Made by a program: the position numbers and the translations under genes. Shown here one piece after another: positions 1 through 8,180 of a stretch of 64,000 nt of DNA. The notes beneath the pieces are model-generated. The model had not been told where the DNA came from and did no database searches. It saw only the letters and a program-made list of their open reading frames with translations. How positions within the stretch are numbered: position 1 is the stretch's first letter; each line of letters begins with the position of its first letter. The stretch lies in NCBI RefSeq assembly GCF_041080675.1, contig NZ_CP163520.1:4960001-5024000 (forward strand), given 5' to 3'. Source of the DNA: Streptomyces sp. cg36 (GTDB lineage: Bacteria; Actinomycetota; Actinomycetes; Streptomycetales; Streptomycetaceae).

Positions 1-1
1 C

Positions 2-700
2 GCCGAGTTCCCGTCGGCGGCGGCGGCCTGCGAGGCGGTCTGCGCGATCATGGAGAGCGGCCGTACGCCGTCGCTGCTCGAACTCATGGACGGCACGACC
101 GTACGGGCGGTGAACCGGATGGCCCGCATGGGCCTGCCGGAGAGCACCGAGGCGCTGCTGCTGGCCGCCTTCGACACCCCGGACCCGGCCGCCGACCTGG
201 CCGCCGTGGGGGCGCTGTGCACGGCGGCCGGGGCCACCGAGGTCGTCCCGGCGGAGTCGGCCGCCGAGTCCGAACTGCTGCTCAAGGCAAGGCGGTTGTC
301 GCTCACGGCGCTGGAGACCATCAAGCCCTCCACCATGATCGACGACGTCTGCGTACCGCGCTCCAGGCTCGCCGCCATGCTCGACGGGACCGCCGCGATC
401 GCCGCCAAGTACGGCCTGACCATCGGCGTCTGCGCGCACGCGGGCGACGGCAACACCCACCCGGTGGTCTGCTTCGACGGCGCCGACGAGGACGAGACGC
501 GGCGGGCCCGGGAGTCCTTCGACGAGATCATGGCGCTCGGTCTGGAACTGGGCGGCACGATCACCGGCGAGCACGGCGTGGGCCTGCTGAAGAAGGAGTG
601 GCTGGCCCGTGAGCTCGGCCCGGTGGGCGTGGAGATGCAGCGCGCGGTGAAGCGGACCTTCGACCCGCTGGGCCTGCTGAACCCGGGCAAGCTCTTCTGA
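2..700 (+). CDS. FAD-linked oxidase, C-terminal part (glycolate/lactate oxidase GlcD family), 5' end outside window
   Basis: This is the C-terminal part of an FAD-binding oxidase of the GlcD/D-lactate dehydrogenase family, which oxidises 2-hydroxy acids with FAD. The frame is open from the first bases, so the true start and the N-terminal FAD-binding domain lie upstream. The segment around 'CAHAGDGNTHP' and the ending 'GEHGVGLLKKEWL' followed by 'FDPLGLLNPGKLF' are hallmarks of the family's C-terminal cap domain. The substrate cannot be told from this fragment. The next gene is on the opposite strand and converges on it. Confidence 0.88.
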   Translation, partial: AEFPSAAAACEAVCAIMESGRTPSLLELMDGTTVRAVNRMARMGLPESTEALLLAAFDTPDPAADLAAVGALCTAAGATEVVPAESAAESELLLKARRLSLTALETIKPSTMIDDVCVPRSRLAAMLDGTAAIAAKYGLTIGVCAHAGDGNTHPVVCFDGADEDETRRARESFDEIMALGLELGGTITGEHGVGLLKKEWLARELGPVGVEMQRAVKRTFDPLGLLNPGKLF

Positions 701-755
701 CGGGGCGGCCCCGGCGCCCCGGCGCGGTGAACCGTTACGGCGGACCGTCCGCCCC

Positions 756-1247
756 TCACGCACCCTCCTCCGGCCGGGACTCGTCCGAGGGCCAGGGGTC
801 GTTCAGATAGAGCTCCTCGACCCGGCTGCGGCCGGTCGTGGGGGCGAGCAGCTCGGCGAGGCCGTCGTCGATGCCGAGCTGCTCGGTCTCAGAGCCCGGC
901 GGAACCACCCGCAGCGTCCGCTCCAGCCACGCCGAGACCTGCGCGGAGGGCGCTTCGAGCAGCGCGTCCCCGTCCGGCGAGCTCAGCGCCATCAGGATCA
1001 CGCTGCGCCCCTCCATCTTGGTGGGCCAGATCCGCACGTCCCCGTGGCCGCACGGCCGGAACACCCCCTCGACCAGCAGTTCGCGGGCGAAGGTCCAGTT
1101 CACGGGGTGGTCGGTGCCGATGTGGAAGGTGATGTGGACGGCGTAGGGGTCGTCGGTGCGATAGGAGAGCCGGGCCGGAACGGGGATGCTGCGCTCCGGC
1201 GACAGCACCAGTTTGAGTTCCAGCTCGCGTTCCACGACGGTGTGCAT
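756..1247 (-). CDS. ssgG: SsgA-like sporulation/cell-division regulator (SALP), probably SsgG
   Basis: A 163-residue member of the SsgA-like protein family, found only in sporulating actinomycetes, where its members guide septum placement, cell-wall remodelling and autolysis during sporulation. The ATG at 1247 was chosen because the family domain starts there ('MHTVVERELELKLVLS') and a GAGGAAGG ribosome site lies upstream. Family signatures seen: 'DDPYAVHITFHIG', 'FARELLVEGVFRPCG', 'GDVRIWP' and 'LSSPDGDALLEAP'. It is longer than SsgA or SsgB (about 136 residues) because of a C-terminal extension. The ssgG symbol rests on remembered gene order and is tentative; the family call is firm. Confidence 0.85.
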   Translation of the reverse strand: MHTVVERELELKLVLSPERSIPVPARLSYRTDDPYAVHITFHIGTDHPVNWTFARELLVEGVFRPCGHGDVRIWPTKMEGRSVILMALSSPDGDALLEAPSAQVSAWLERTLRVVPPGSETEQLGIDDGLAELLAPTTGRSRVEELYLNDPWPSDESRPEEGA

Positions 1248-1488
1248 GGCGGTGCGTTTCCCTTCCTCGTACGCGCCCCGGGTGGGCCCGTGCAAGGTGA
1301 GAGCGCGTCGGGGCGCGACTATGACGCGACTTCGGGAAAGTTTTTTCGGCGACTTCGGACGAGCTCCGGACGCGATCACCCGATGACCGGATCGCGGCCG
1401 GTACGGACGGACCCGCCCGGCGGCGGTCGCCCGTCTGGTAGATGTGGACCCCTGTATTGACGAGGCCCACGAGAGATACGGGACCGTG

Positions 1489-3015
1489 ATGAGCGCCCCC
1501 ACCCCGGCCACCGGCGACGGCACCCCCGCCGCTGGCTTCTATCCCGATCCGTCCATTCCTGGATATGTCCGGTACTGGAACGGCGCCGCCTGGGTGCCCG
1601 GCACGAGCCGGCCCGCCCCGGCCGAGGGCGAAGCCATGCCCGTGCCGCCGCCCGGCGCGGCCCCGGCGGCCCCCGCGCTCGCCTCCGCCCCGCCCGTGCC
1701 GCTGCCGGTGGAGGAGACGGGCCCGGTCTTCCTCGACGAGCCCGACCCCGCCCCCGCGCCCCTGCACGGCTCGCGCCCCGACCCGGCCCCGGCCTGGCAC
1801 GCGGACGCCGTCCACCAGTCGGGCTTCGGCGACGACGCGGCCCGCCGGGTCTCCTGGGGGCAGCCGGGCGAGCCGGGCCCGGGCGGCCCCCAGCCCTCGG
1901 CGCCCCAGCCCCAGCCCCTGCCCCCGCAGTCCGGCGCGGCCCAGTCCCAGCCCCAGTCGCCGCCCCCGCAGTCCGGCCCCGCCCGGCCGCTCCCGCTGCC
2001 CGCGGCCCCGGCCGAGGAGCGGCCCGCGCCGGGCGGCGCCCCGCTCCCGGTGCAGTCGCTGCCCGCGCAGCCGCTGCCGGGCCGTCCGGCCCCGGTGGAC
2101 CCGTGGGCCGGGAGCGACCCGCGCCTGGCCGATCCCCGCCGCCCCGACCCGCGCCGGGCCGAGGCGGACGGGCGCCGGGCGGCCGTGGGCTCCGCGCCCG
2201 CGCGGGCCGCGCTGCCCTCCGCGCCCGCCGTCCCGCAGCAGCCGGTCACCCCGCAGCCCGCCCCGGCGCCGTATCCGCCGGCCGGGCAGGGCGGCGCCCG
2301 CCCGCAGCCCGCCCCCACGCCGTACCCCGAGCCCCGGCGGGCGGCCCCGCAGCCCGCTCCGGCGGCGCCCGTCTCGCCCGTCACCACCGGGCCCGGCGGG
2401 GGCGCCGCGTCCTGGGCGCAGCAGGTGCACCGCCTCGCCCAGACCGAGGAGGCGGCGGCGGGGGAACCCGTCGTGCCGTGGAAGCCGCCGGTCGAGGACC
2501 CGTTCCTGAAGGCCGCGCGGGCCCAGACGGCGGCCCGGCCCGCCGGGGTGGGCCGCCGCCTCGCCGCCCGCCTGGTGGACACCGCCGTGCTCGGCGCCGC
2601 CGTCGCCGCGCTCGCCGTACCGCTGGGAGTGAAGGGCGCGGACCACATCCAGCAGAAGGTCGACGCGGCCAAGCTCTCCGGCGAGACCGTGACGGTCTAT
2701 CTGCTGGACGGCACCACGGCCGGCTACCTCGGCATCGTCCTCGGCGCGTTCCTGCTCCTGGGCGTGGTGTACGAGGCGCTGCCGACCGCCAAGTGGGGCC
2801 GCACCCTGGGCAAGCGGCTGTGCCGGGTCCAGGTCCGCGACATCGAGTCGCACGAGCCGCCGTCGTTCGGCGCGGCCCTGCGCCGCTGGCTGGTCTACGG
2901 GGTGCTGGGCGTATTCGTGGTGGGCGTCGTCAACGTCCTGTGGTGCCTGTTCGACCGCCCGTGGCGGCAGTGCTGGCACGACAAGGCGGCCCGCACCTTC
3001 GTCGCGGGCACCTGA
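1489..3015 (+). CDS. RDD-family membrane protein with DUF2510 and long Pro/Ala/Gln linker
   Basis: A 508-residue protein in three parts. An N-terminal DUF2510-like segment ('GFYPDPSIPGYVRYWNGAAW') carries the usual Trp pair. A linker of about 280 residues is extremely rich in Pro, Ala and Gln. The C-terminal RDD domain (from about residue 350, 'VGRRLAARLVDTAVLGA') has three likely membrane segments and ends 'CWHDKAARTFV'. RDD proteins are membrane proteins of mostly unknown role; some have been proposed as ion exchangers. ATG 1489 follows a GAGAG purine stretch; GTG 1486 is an alternative. A second RDD gene follows on the same strand. Confidence 0.85.
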   Translation: MSAPTPATGDGTPAAGFYPDPSIPGYVRYWNGAAWVPGTSRPAPAEGEAMPVPPPGAAPAAPALASAPPVPLPVEETGPVFLDEPDPAPAPLHGSRPDPAPAWHADAVHQSGFGDDAARRVSWGQPGEPGPGGPQPSAPQPQPLPPQSGAAQSQPQSPPPQSGPARPLPLPAAPAEERPAPGGAPLPVQSLPAQPLPGRPAPVDPWAGSDPRLADPRRPDPRRAEADGRRAAVGSAPARAALPSAPAVPQQPVTPQPAPAPYPPAGQGGARPQPAPTPYPEPRRAAPQPAPAAPVSPVTTGPGGGAASWAQQVHRLAQTEEAAAGEPVVPWKPPVEDPFLKAARAQTAARPAGVGRRLAARLVDTAVLGAAVAALAVPLGVKGADHIQQKVDAAKLSGETVTVYLLDGTTAGYLGIVLGAFLLLGVVYEALPTAKWGRTLGKRLCRVQVRDIESHEPPSFGAALRRWLVYGVLGVFVVGVVNVLWCLFDRPWRQCWHDKAARTFVAGT

Positions 3016-3106
3016 CCCCGGCCGCGCCGCACCGGGGCCCGCGGACCGTCCCCCGAACGGGCCCCGTGGCGTTGCGGGCCCCCACCGCGCGCGGTGCACT
3101 GCGGAC

Positions 3107-3900
3107 ATGAGCCACGAACCGCCGCCCGAGGACGACCCGTTCCTCAAGAAGCCGTCGGACGCGTCGCCCCCGCCCGGCTGGAGCCAGGGCCCGCCCCCCG
3201 GCGGCGGTGCCCCACCCCCGGGCGGCGGCGCCCCTCCCCCCGGCGGCCCGTACGGCGCCCCTCCCTCCGGCGGCCCGTACGGGAACCCCCCTCCCGGCGG
3301 CCCGTACGGCGCGCCTCCCCCGGTGGCGCGCCGCCTCCCGGGTCGCCCTACGGCGGTGGCCCACCGCCGCCCCACGACCCCTACGGCGGCGGGCCGTACG
3401 GTCCGCCGGACCCGCTCGCCGGGATGCCCCCGCTCGCCGACTTCGGGCGGCGGCTGCTCGCCCGGCTCATCGACGCGCTGATCATCGCGATCCCGCTCGC
3501 CCTGCTGGAGTGGGGGACCTCCGACCGCTGGGTGTACGAGACCCGCAGCGGCGAGAGCACCGGCGACGTGATCGGCCGGGCCTACAGCGGCAGCGGGCTC
3601 GCCTGGAACCTGGTCGGGATCGTGGCCTACCTGGCGTACGACACCATCATGGTGCGGCGCGACGGGCAGACCGTCGGCAAGAAGCTGATGCACCTGCGGG
3701 TGGCGATGCTCAACGACGGCAGCGTGCCGTCCACGAGCTCCGCGCTGACCCGCACCGCCGTGCTCTGGCTGCCCGCGCTGCTGTGCTGTCCGTGTCTGTG
3801 GCAGATCATCCTGATCATCACGATCCTCACGGACAAGCCGTACAAACAGGGGCTCCACGACAAGGCCGGCAAGACGGTGGTGGTGTCCACGGGCCGCTGA
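3107..3900 (+). pseudogene. RDD-family membrane protein, reading frame broken by a 1-base shift in a C run
   Basis: The start 'MSHEPPPEDDPFLKKPSD' and a Pro-Gly-rich repeat (PPPGGG, GGPYG units) run in one frame to about 3321. The RDD domain ('MPPLADFGRRLLARLIDALI' through 'KQGLHDKAGKTVVV') continues in the next frame to the stop at 3900. The join is a run of five C at 3317-3321: one added C would give a continuous Pro-Gly repeat passing smoothly into the RDD domain. Both halves are intact, so this is either a recent frameshift, a sequencing error in GC-rich repeat, or slippage-based variation. An intact product would have about 264 residues and three membrane helices. It lies downstream of another RDD gene. 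Confidence 0.8.
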
Positions 3901-3933
3901 CCGTGCCGCGTGCCGCGGCGGACCGGTGAGCGC

Positions 3934-4197
3934 TCAGCCGCGCACCGAGTCGGCCGGTACGCGCACGTCCTGCCCGGCGCCCTCGCCCACGGCGGCGGCG
4001 CGGTTCGCACGGACCGCGCGCGCCGCCCTCGGCATGGGCACGGTCACGGCGACGAGCAGTCCGAGCAGCAGTGCGGCGAGCACTATGACGCCCACCCCCA
4101 GGCCCGACTCGGTCTGTGAGAGCAGGATCATGGCCACGGTCGAGAAGACGACGGTGGCCGAACCGTAGGCGAGCTGTGCTGCGTTCAGACGCGGCAT
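3934..4197 (-). CDS. small two-helix membrane protein, function unknown
   Basis: An 87-residue protein with two hydrophobic stretches ('AYGSATVVFSTVAMILL' and 'GVGVIVLAALLLGLLVAVTV') and a short charged tail. This predicts two membrane helices joined by a short loop. I recognise no catalytic motif or domain. The coding pattern (G/C-rich third positions) and ATG context look genuine. It is convergent with the RDD gene and divergent from the secreted protease gene, so it is probably transcribed alone. Confidence 0.65.
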   Translation of the reverse strand: MPRLNAAQLAYGSATVVFSTVAMILLSQTESGLGVGVIVLAALLLGLLVAVTVPMPRAARAVRANRAAAVGEGAGQDVRVPADSVRG

Positions 4198-4598
4198 GGC
4201 GGTATCCGTCCTCGGGGGCAGGCATCGGATGGGTCGGGTCTCTCGACCGGGCGACCGGATCGCACTGTCAAGCGACTCTACGACGGTGCTTGCCCTGACG
4301 GAACCGTTGGTAAGCGTGACCTAACCCACGGTGCCGGAGCACGGGGGGCGCACGGATTCATTCCGCGTTCCAAGGGGTGGGACGGACGCACCCGATGTCC
4401 CGGTTGGGTAGCACATAGGAAGCGTTCGAATAGCGGAACTGTCGCACTGCATAATGTAATTGCCCGGCCCAAGTCAAGATCTGTCTTTTCTTTGGCAACT
4501 CCGGTCCAATGTCGTCACTTGAGACGCGTGCCGCGCACCGGAGACCAGACCCCTCACCCCCGGTCCGTGCCTGCGGCCGCGGGGGAGGACATCATCAA
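4198..4598. promoter_or_regulatory. 401-bp divergent intergenic region upstream of the secreted protease
   Basis: No gene is seen here. The half nearest the protease (about 4425-4510) is unusually A/T-rich for this genome and contains TGCATAATG near 4448-4456, a plausible extended -10 element, though no convincing -35 box sits at the expected distance. This suggests a regulated promoter for the protease. The assignment is by composition and position only. Confidence 0.4.
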
Positions 4599-7007
4599 GT
4601 GACCAGCAACAGACGAGCGGTCAGAGCTGCCGCCGTACTCGTGGCCCTTGCCACGACGGGCGCGATAGGCTCGGCGTTCGCCACCGCCCAGGCCGACAGC
4701 AAGGTCCCGGCTCCCGTCGTGCGCACGGACCCGGGTGCGGGCTCCGCGAAGTACGTCGACAACACGCCGGGCCCGTTCACCAAGCAGCGGGAGCTGCAGC
4801 GCCAGGCGGCGCTGGAGAAGGTCATCTCGGGCGACAAGAAGGTGCAGCAGCGCGGCGCCTCCAAGGTCGTCCAGCTCGACGACAAGAAGTACGTCGAGCT
4901 GGCCCGCGAGAAGACCGACAAGATCTTCACGATCCTGGTCGACTTCGGCGACCAGGTCGACAACACCACCATGTACGACCCGGACGGGCCGACCGGCCCC
5001 AAGCCGCCGGTCGTCAAGTACGGCGGCACGCCCGGCCCGGCGCACAACACGATCGCCCAGCCGGACCGCAAGAAGGACAACTCCACCGCCTGGCAGAAGG
5101 ACTACAGCCAGCAGCACTTCCAGGACCTGTACTTCGGGACCGGCAAGAACGCCGACGGCACCCCGAAGCAGTCCCTGAAGACGTACTACGAGAAGACCTC
5201 CTCCGGCCGCTACTCGGTCGACGGCACCGTCACCGACTGGGTGCGCGTCCCGGCCAACGAGGCGCGCTACGGCTCGAACTACTGCGGCGCCACGAACTGC
5301 TCCAACGTGATGGACCTGGTCCGCGACGGCGTCAACGCCTGGGTCGCCGACCAGAAGGCCAAGGGCCAGACCACCGAGCAGATCAAGGCCCAGCTGGCGC
5401 AGTACGACCAGTGGGACCGCAACGACTACGACAACGACGGCAACTTCAACGAGCCCGACGGCTACATCGACCACTTCCAGATCGTCCACGCGGGCGAGGA
5501 CGAGTCGGCCGGCGGCGGCGCCCAGGGCACCAACGCCCTGTGGGCGCACCGCTCGTACGCCTACGGCACGGACGCGGGCAAGACCGGCCCGGCCAACAAC
5601 AAGGCCGGCGGCACGCAGATCGGCGACACCGGCATCTGGGTCGGCGACTACACGATGCAGCCCGAGAACGGCGGCCTCGGCGTCTTCGCCCACGAGTACG
5701 GTCACGACCTCGGTCTGCCGGACCTCTACGACACCACCAACCAGGCCGAGAACTCGGTCGGTTTCTGGTCCCTGATGTCGGCCGGCTCCTGGCTGGGCAC
5801 CGGCAAGGACTCGATCGGCGACCTGCCGGGCGACATGACCGCCTGGGACAAGTTCCAGCTGGGCTGGCTCGACTACGCCAAGGCCAAGGCCGCGACGAAC
5901 TCGACCACCAAGCTGGGCGTCGCCGAGTACAACACCAAGGACAAGCAGGCGCTCGTCGTCGACCTGCCGCAGAAGCCCGTCACCACCACCATCGTGAAGC
6001 CCGCCGAGGGCACGAAGCAGTGGTGGAGCGGCATGGGTGACAACCTCAACAACACCCTGACCCGCTCGGTCGACCTGACCGGCAAGTCCAAGGCTTCCCT
6101 GGACCTGTCCGGCTGGTGGGACATCGAGCTGGACTACGACTTCCTGTACGCCGAGGCGTCCACGGACGGCGGCGCCACCTGGACCGCGCTGGACGGCACC
6201 GCCGACGGCAAGCCGATCACCCGTGACCCCAGCGACAAGCCGGCCCTGACCGACGTGTCGGGCGCGTACAAGAAGCTCTCGTACAACCTGGACGCCTTCG
6301 CGGGCAAGAAGATCGACCTCCGCTTCCGCTACCAGACGGACGGCGGCGCGGGCGGCAAGGGCTTCACCGCCGACGCGATCACCGTGAACGCCGACGGCGC
6401 CGCCGTCTTCACCGACGGTGCCGAGGGCGACGACAACGGCTGGACGTCGAAGAACTTCTCCCGCATCGGCGAGTCGTTCACCAAGGACTACCCGCAGTTC
6501 TACATCGCGGAGAACCGCCAGTACGTCTCGTACGACCAGACCCTCAAGGTCGGCCCGTACAACTTCGGCTTCGCCAAGACCCGCCCGTCCTGGGTGGAGC
6601 ACTACGCGTACCAGCCCGGTCTGATGATCTGGCTCTGGGACACGTCGCAGAAGGACAACAACGTCTCGGTCCACCCGGGCCAGGGCCTGATCCTTCCGGT
6701 CGACGCCCACGCCAAGCCGCTGAAGTGGGCCGACGGCACGCTGATGCGCAACAAGATCACGCCGTTCGACGCCGCGTTCAGCTTCTACCCGACGAACGCG
6801 ATCACCCTGCACAAGGCCGACGTGGCGACCACGATCCGCTCGCAGGCCGGTGTGCCGATCTTCGACGACCACCGGGGCACCTACTGGTACAAGGAGAACC
6901 CCACGGGAAGCGTGCAGGTTCCTGACACCAACACCCGGATCTCCATCGTCCAGCAGCCCAAGGACGGCTCGACGATCACCGTGAAGGTTGGTCCGTCGAC
7001 CAAGTAG
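4599..7007 (+). CDS. secreted M6-family (immune inhibitor A-like) zinc metalloprotease
   Basis: An 802-residue extracellular protease related to Bacillus immune inhibitor A (peptidase family M6). GTG 4599 follows a GGGGGAGGAC ribosome site and begins a Sec signal peptide (about residues 1-31, cleavage near 'TAQA'). The zinc site is 'HEYGHDLGLPDLYD' at about residue 365 (H365, E366, H369), the HExxH motif with the conserved downstream Asp. The propeptide-like region precedes the catalytic domain, and the C-terminal half contains a MAM/jelly-roll-like segment ('ASLDLSGWWDIELDYDFLY'). Such enzymes degrade extracellular proteins. A strong hairpin follows the stop. Confidence 0.92.
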   Translation: MTSNRRAVRAAAVLVALATTGAIGSAFATAQADSKVPAPVVRTDPGAGSAKYVDNTPGPFTKQRELQRQAALEKVISGDKKVQQRGASKVVQLDDKKYVELAREKTDKIFTILVDFGDQVDNTTMYDPDGPTGPKPPVVKYGGTPGPAHNTIAQPDRKKDNSTAWQKDYSQQHFQDLYFGTGKNADGTPKQSLKTYYEKTSSGRYSVDGTVTDWVRVPANEARYGSNYCGATNCSNVMDLVRDGVNAWVADQKAKGQTTEQIKAQLAQYDQWDRNDYDNDGNFNEPDGYIDHFQIVHAGEDESAGGGAQGTNALWAHRSYAYGTDAGKTGPANNKAGGTQIGDTGIWVGDYTMQPENGGLGVFAHEYGHDLGLPDLYDTTNQAENSVGFWSLMSAGSWLGTGKDSIGDLPGDMTAWDKFQLGWLDYAKAKAATNSTTKLGVAEYNTKDKQALVVDLPQKPVTTTIVKPAEGTKQWWSGMGDNLNNTLTRSVDLTGKSKASLDLSGWWDIELDYDFLYAEASTDGGATWTALDGTADGKPITRDPSDKPALTDVSGAYKKLSYNLDAFAGKKIDLRFRYQTDGGAGGKGFTADAITVNADGAAVFTDGAEGDDNGWTSKNFSRIGESFTKDYPQFYIAENRQYVSYDQTLKVGPYNFGFAKTRPSWVEHYAYQPGLMIWLWDTSQKDNNVSVHPGQGLILPVDAHAKPLKWADGTLMRNKITPFDAAFSFYPTNAITLHKADVATTIRSQAGVPIFDDHRGTYWYKENPTGSVQVPDTNTRISIVQQPKDGSTITVKVGPSTK

Positions 7008-7032
7008 TTCGTATCACCGCAGGTCAAACCAT

Positions 7033-7068
7033 GATCGGCCGTCGCCCTCTAGCGGGCGGCGGCCGATC
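7033..7068 (+). terminator. hairpin terminator after the M6 protease gene
   Basis: A 15-bp stem with one mismatch (GATCGGCCGTCGCCC against GGGCGGCGGCCGATC) around a 6-base loop, followed by GTGTTTA. It lies 25 bases after the protease stop codon. Confidence 0.75.
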
Positions 7069-7129
7069 GTGTTTAGGTGCGTCCTACGAGTCCTTATTGA
7101 CACGACGTCTCACGGGGGAGCGGTACGCC

Positions 7130-7435
7130 ATGCCTGGCGGAGGATTTTGCAAGCTGCCGAACGGCAGCGTCGTCGTCGCGCTCACCCTGCCAAGCCCGGC
7201 CGGTGAGGGGCGCCAGGTGCGCGTCCTGGTGCACGCGGCGAACCGGGCCCGCGCCCTGACCCGGCTGCGGAACCTGGGGCTGCGCGCGGTCTATCTGCGC
7301 GGCAACACCCAGCCGCCCACACCGGACGAGATCACGGCGGTCCTGCACCACCCGGACGGCCTCCTGTGGCGCACGGCGCCGCACCCGGGCGCCGAGGAGC
7401 TCTGGCACCCGATACGGGCGCTGCTGCGGCCCTAG
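7130..7435 (+). CDS. small conserved protein of unknown function
   Basis: A 101-residue basic protein starting 'MPGGGFCKLPNGSVVVALTL'. ATG 7130 has a GGGGGAG ribosome site upstream. No signal peptide, membrane helix or known motif is visible. Middle residues alternate Leu/Arg ('RALTRLRNLGLRAVYLRG'), suggesting a compact alpha/beta fold. It is followed by, and convergent with, the nicotinamidase gene. I do not recognise a function. Confidence 0.6.
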   Translation: MPGGGFCKLPNGSVVVALTLPSPAGEGRQVRVLVHAANRARALTRLRNLGLRAVYLRGNTQPPTPDEITAVLHHPDGLLWRTAPHPGAEELWHPIRALLRP

Positions 7436-7480
7436 GGCCCCTCGGAGGGCCGGCTCGGACCACCGGCTCGGTCGGCCGGC

Positions 7481-8068
7481 TCAGACCACCGGCTTGCCCG
7501 ACAGCTCAGCGCCCGCCGCCCGCATCTCCTCGATCGCGCGGGCGGTCGTCTCCTCGGAGACCCCCGCGGTCAGATCGAGCAGCACGTGCGTGGTGAACCC
7601 GGCCCGCACCGCGTCCAGCGCGGTGGCCCGCACACAGTGGTCGGTGGCGATGCCGACCACGTCGACCTCGGAGACCTCCCGGTCCCGCAGCCAGTTCGAC
7701 AGCCACACCCCGTTCTCGTCGCGCCCCTCGAAACCGCTGTACGCGGCGGCGTGGGCGCCCTTGTCGAAGACGGCGTCGATGGCGCCGCAGGCGACCGCCG
7801 GGGCGAAGTTGGGGTGGAAGCCCACGCCCTCCGTCCCGGCCACGCAGTGCACCGGCCAGGAGGTCTGGAAGTCCGGCTTCGGCGAGAAGTGCGGGCCGGG
7901 GTCGATGTGGTGGTCGCGGGTGGCCACCACATGGCGGTAGACGGACCCGGCGGACTCGCCGATCAGCTCGGTGATCGCGGCGGCCACGTCGGAGCCGCCC
8001 GTGACCGCGAGGCTGCCGCCCTCGCAGAAGTCGTTCTGAACGTCCACGACGATCAACGCGCGGTGCAT
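7481..8068 (-). CDS. pncA: nicotinamidase (PncA-type, isochorismatase-like fold)
   Basis: A 195-residue hydrolase that converts nicotinamide to nicotinate in NAD salvage. The catalytic triad of the family is visible: D9 ('VVDVQNDF'), K103 ('AVFDKGAH') and C145 ('GIATDHCVRA'). Metal ligands match the D-x-H...H...H pattern (D52, H54, H60, H74). ATG 8068 starts exactly at the family N-terminus. It lies just downstream of, and on the same strand as, pncB, whose product uses the nicotinate made here, so the two form a functional pair. Confidence 0.93.
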   Translation of the reverse strand: MHRALIVVDVQNDFCEGGSLAVTGGSDVAAAITELIGESAGSVYRHVVATRDHHIDPGPHFSPKPDFQTSWPVHCVAGTEGVGFHPNFAPAVACGAIDAVFDKGAHAAAYSGFEGRDENGVWLSNWLRDREVSEVDVVGIATDHCVRATALDAVRAGFTTHVLLDLTAGVSEETTARAIEEMRAAGAELSGKPVV

Positions 8069-8146
8069 GTCGGCTGTCCTTCGGTCGGGGGGCTGTTCAA
8101 CGAGCCTAGAGACTCCGCCCGCCGTGCGGCAGGGGGCAATTGGGGC

Positions 8147-8177
8147 GCCGGGGCCCGGCGTCGGACCGGGCCCCGGC
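8147..8177 (-). terminator. hairpin between pncB and pncA
   Basis: A perfect 11-bp inverted repeat (GCCGGGGCCCG / CGGGCCCCGGC) with a 9-base loop, immediately after the pncB stop codon. It probably ends or attenuates pncB transcription. No T tract follows, as is common in Streptomyces. Confidence 0.6.
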
Positions 8178-8180
8178 GGC

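Noticed and set aside
889..3858. A 989-codon minus-strand frame opposite the two RDD genes
   Set aside because: Low-complexity translation, no ribosome site, and it overlaps three supported genes. It is a composition artefact.
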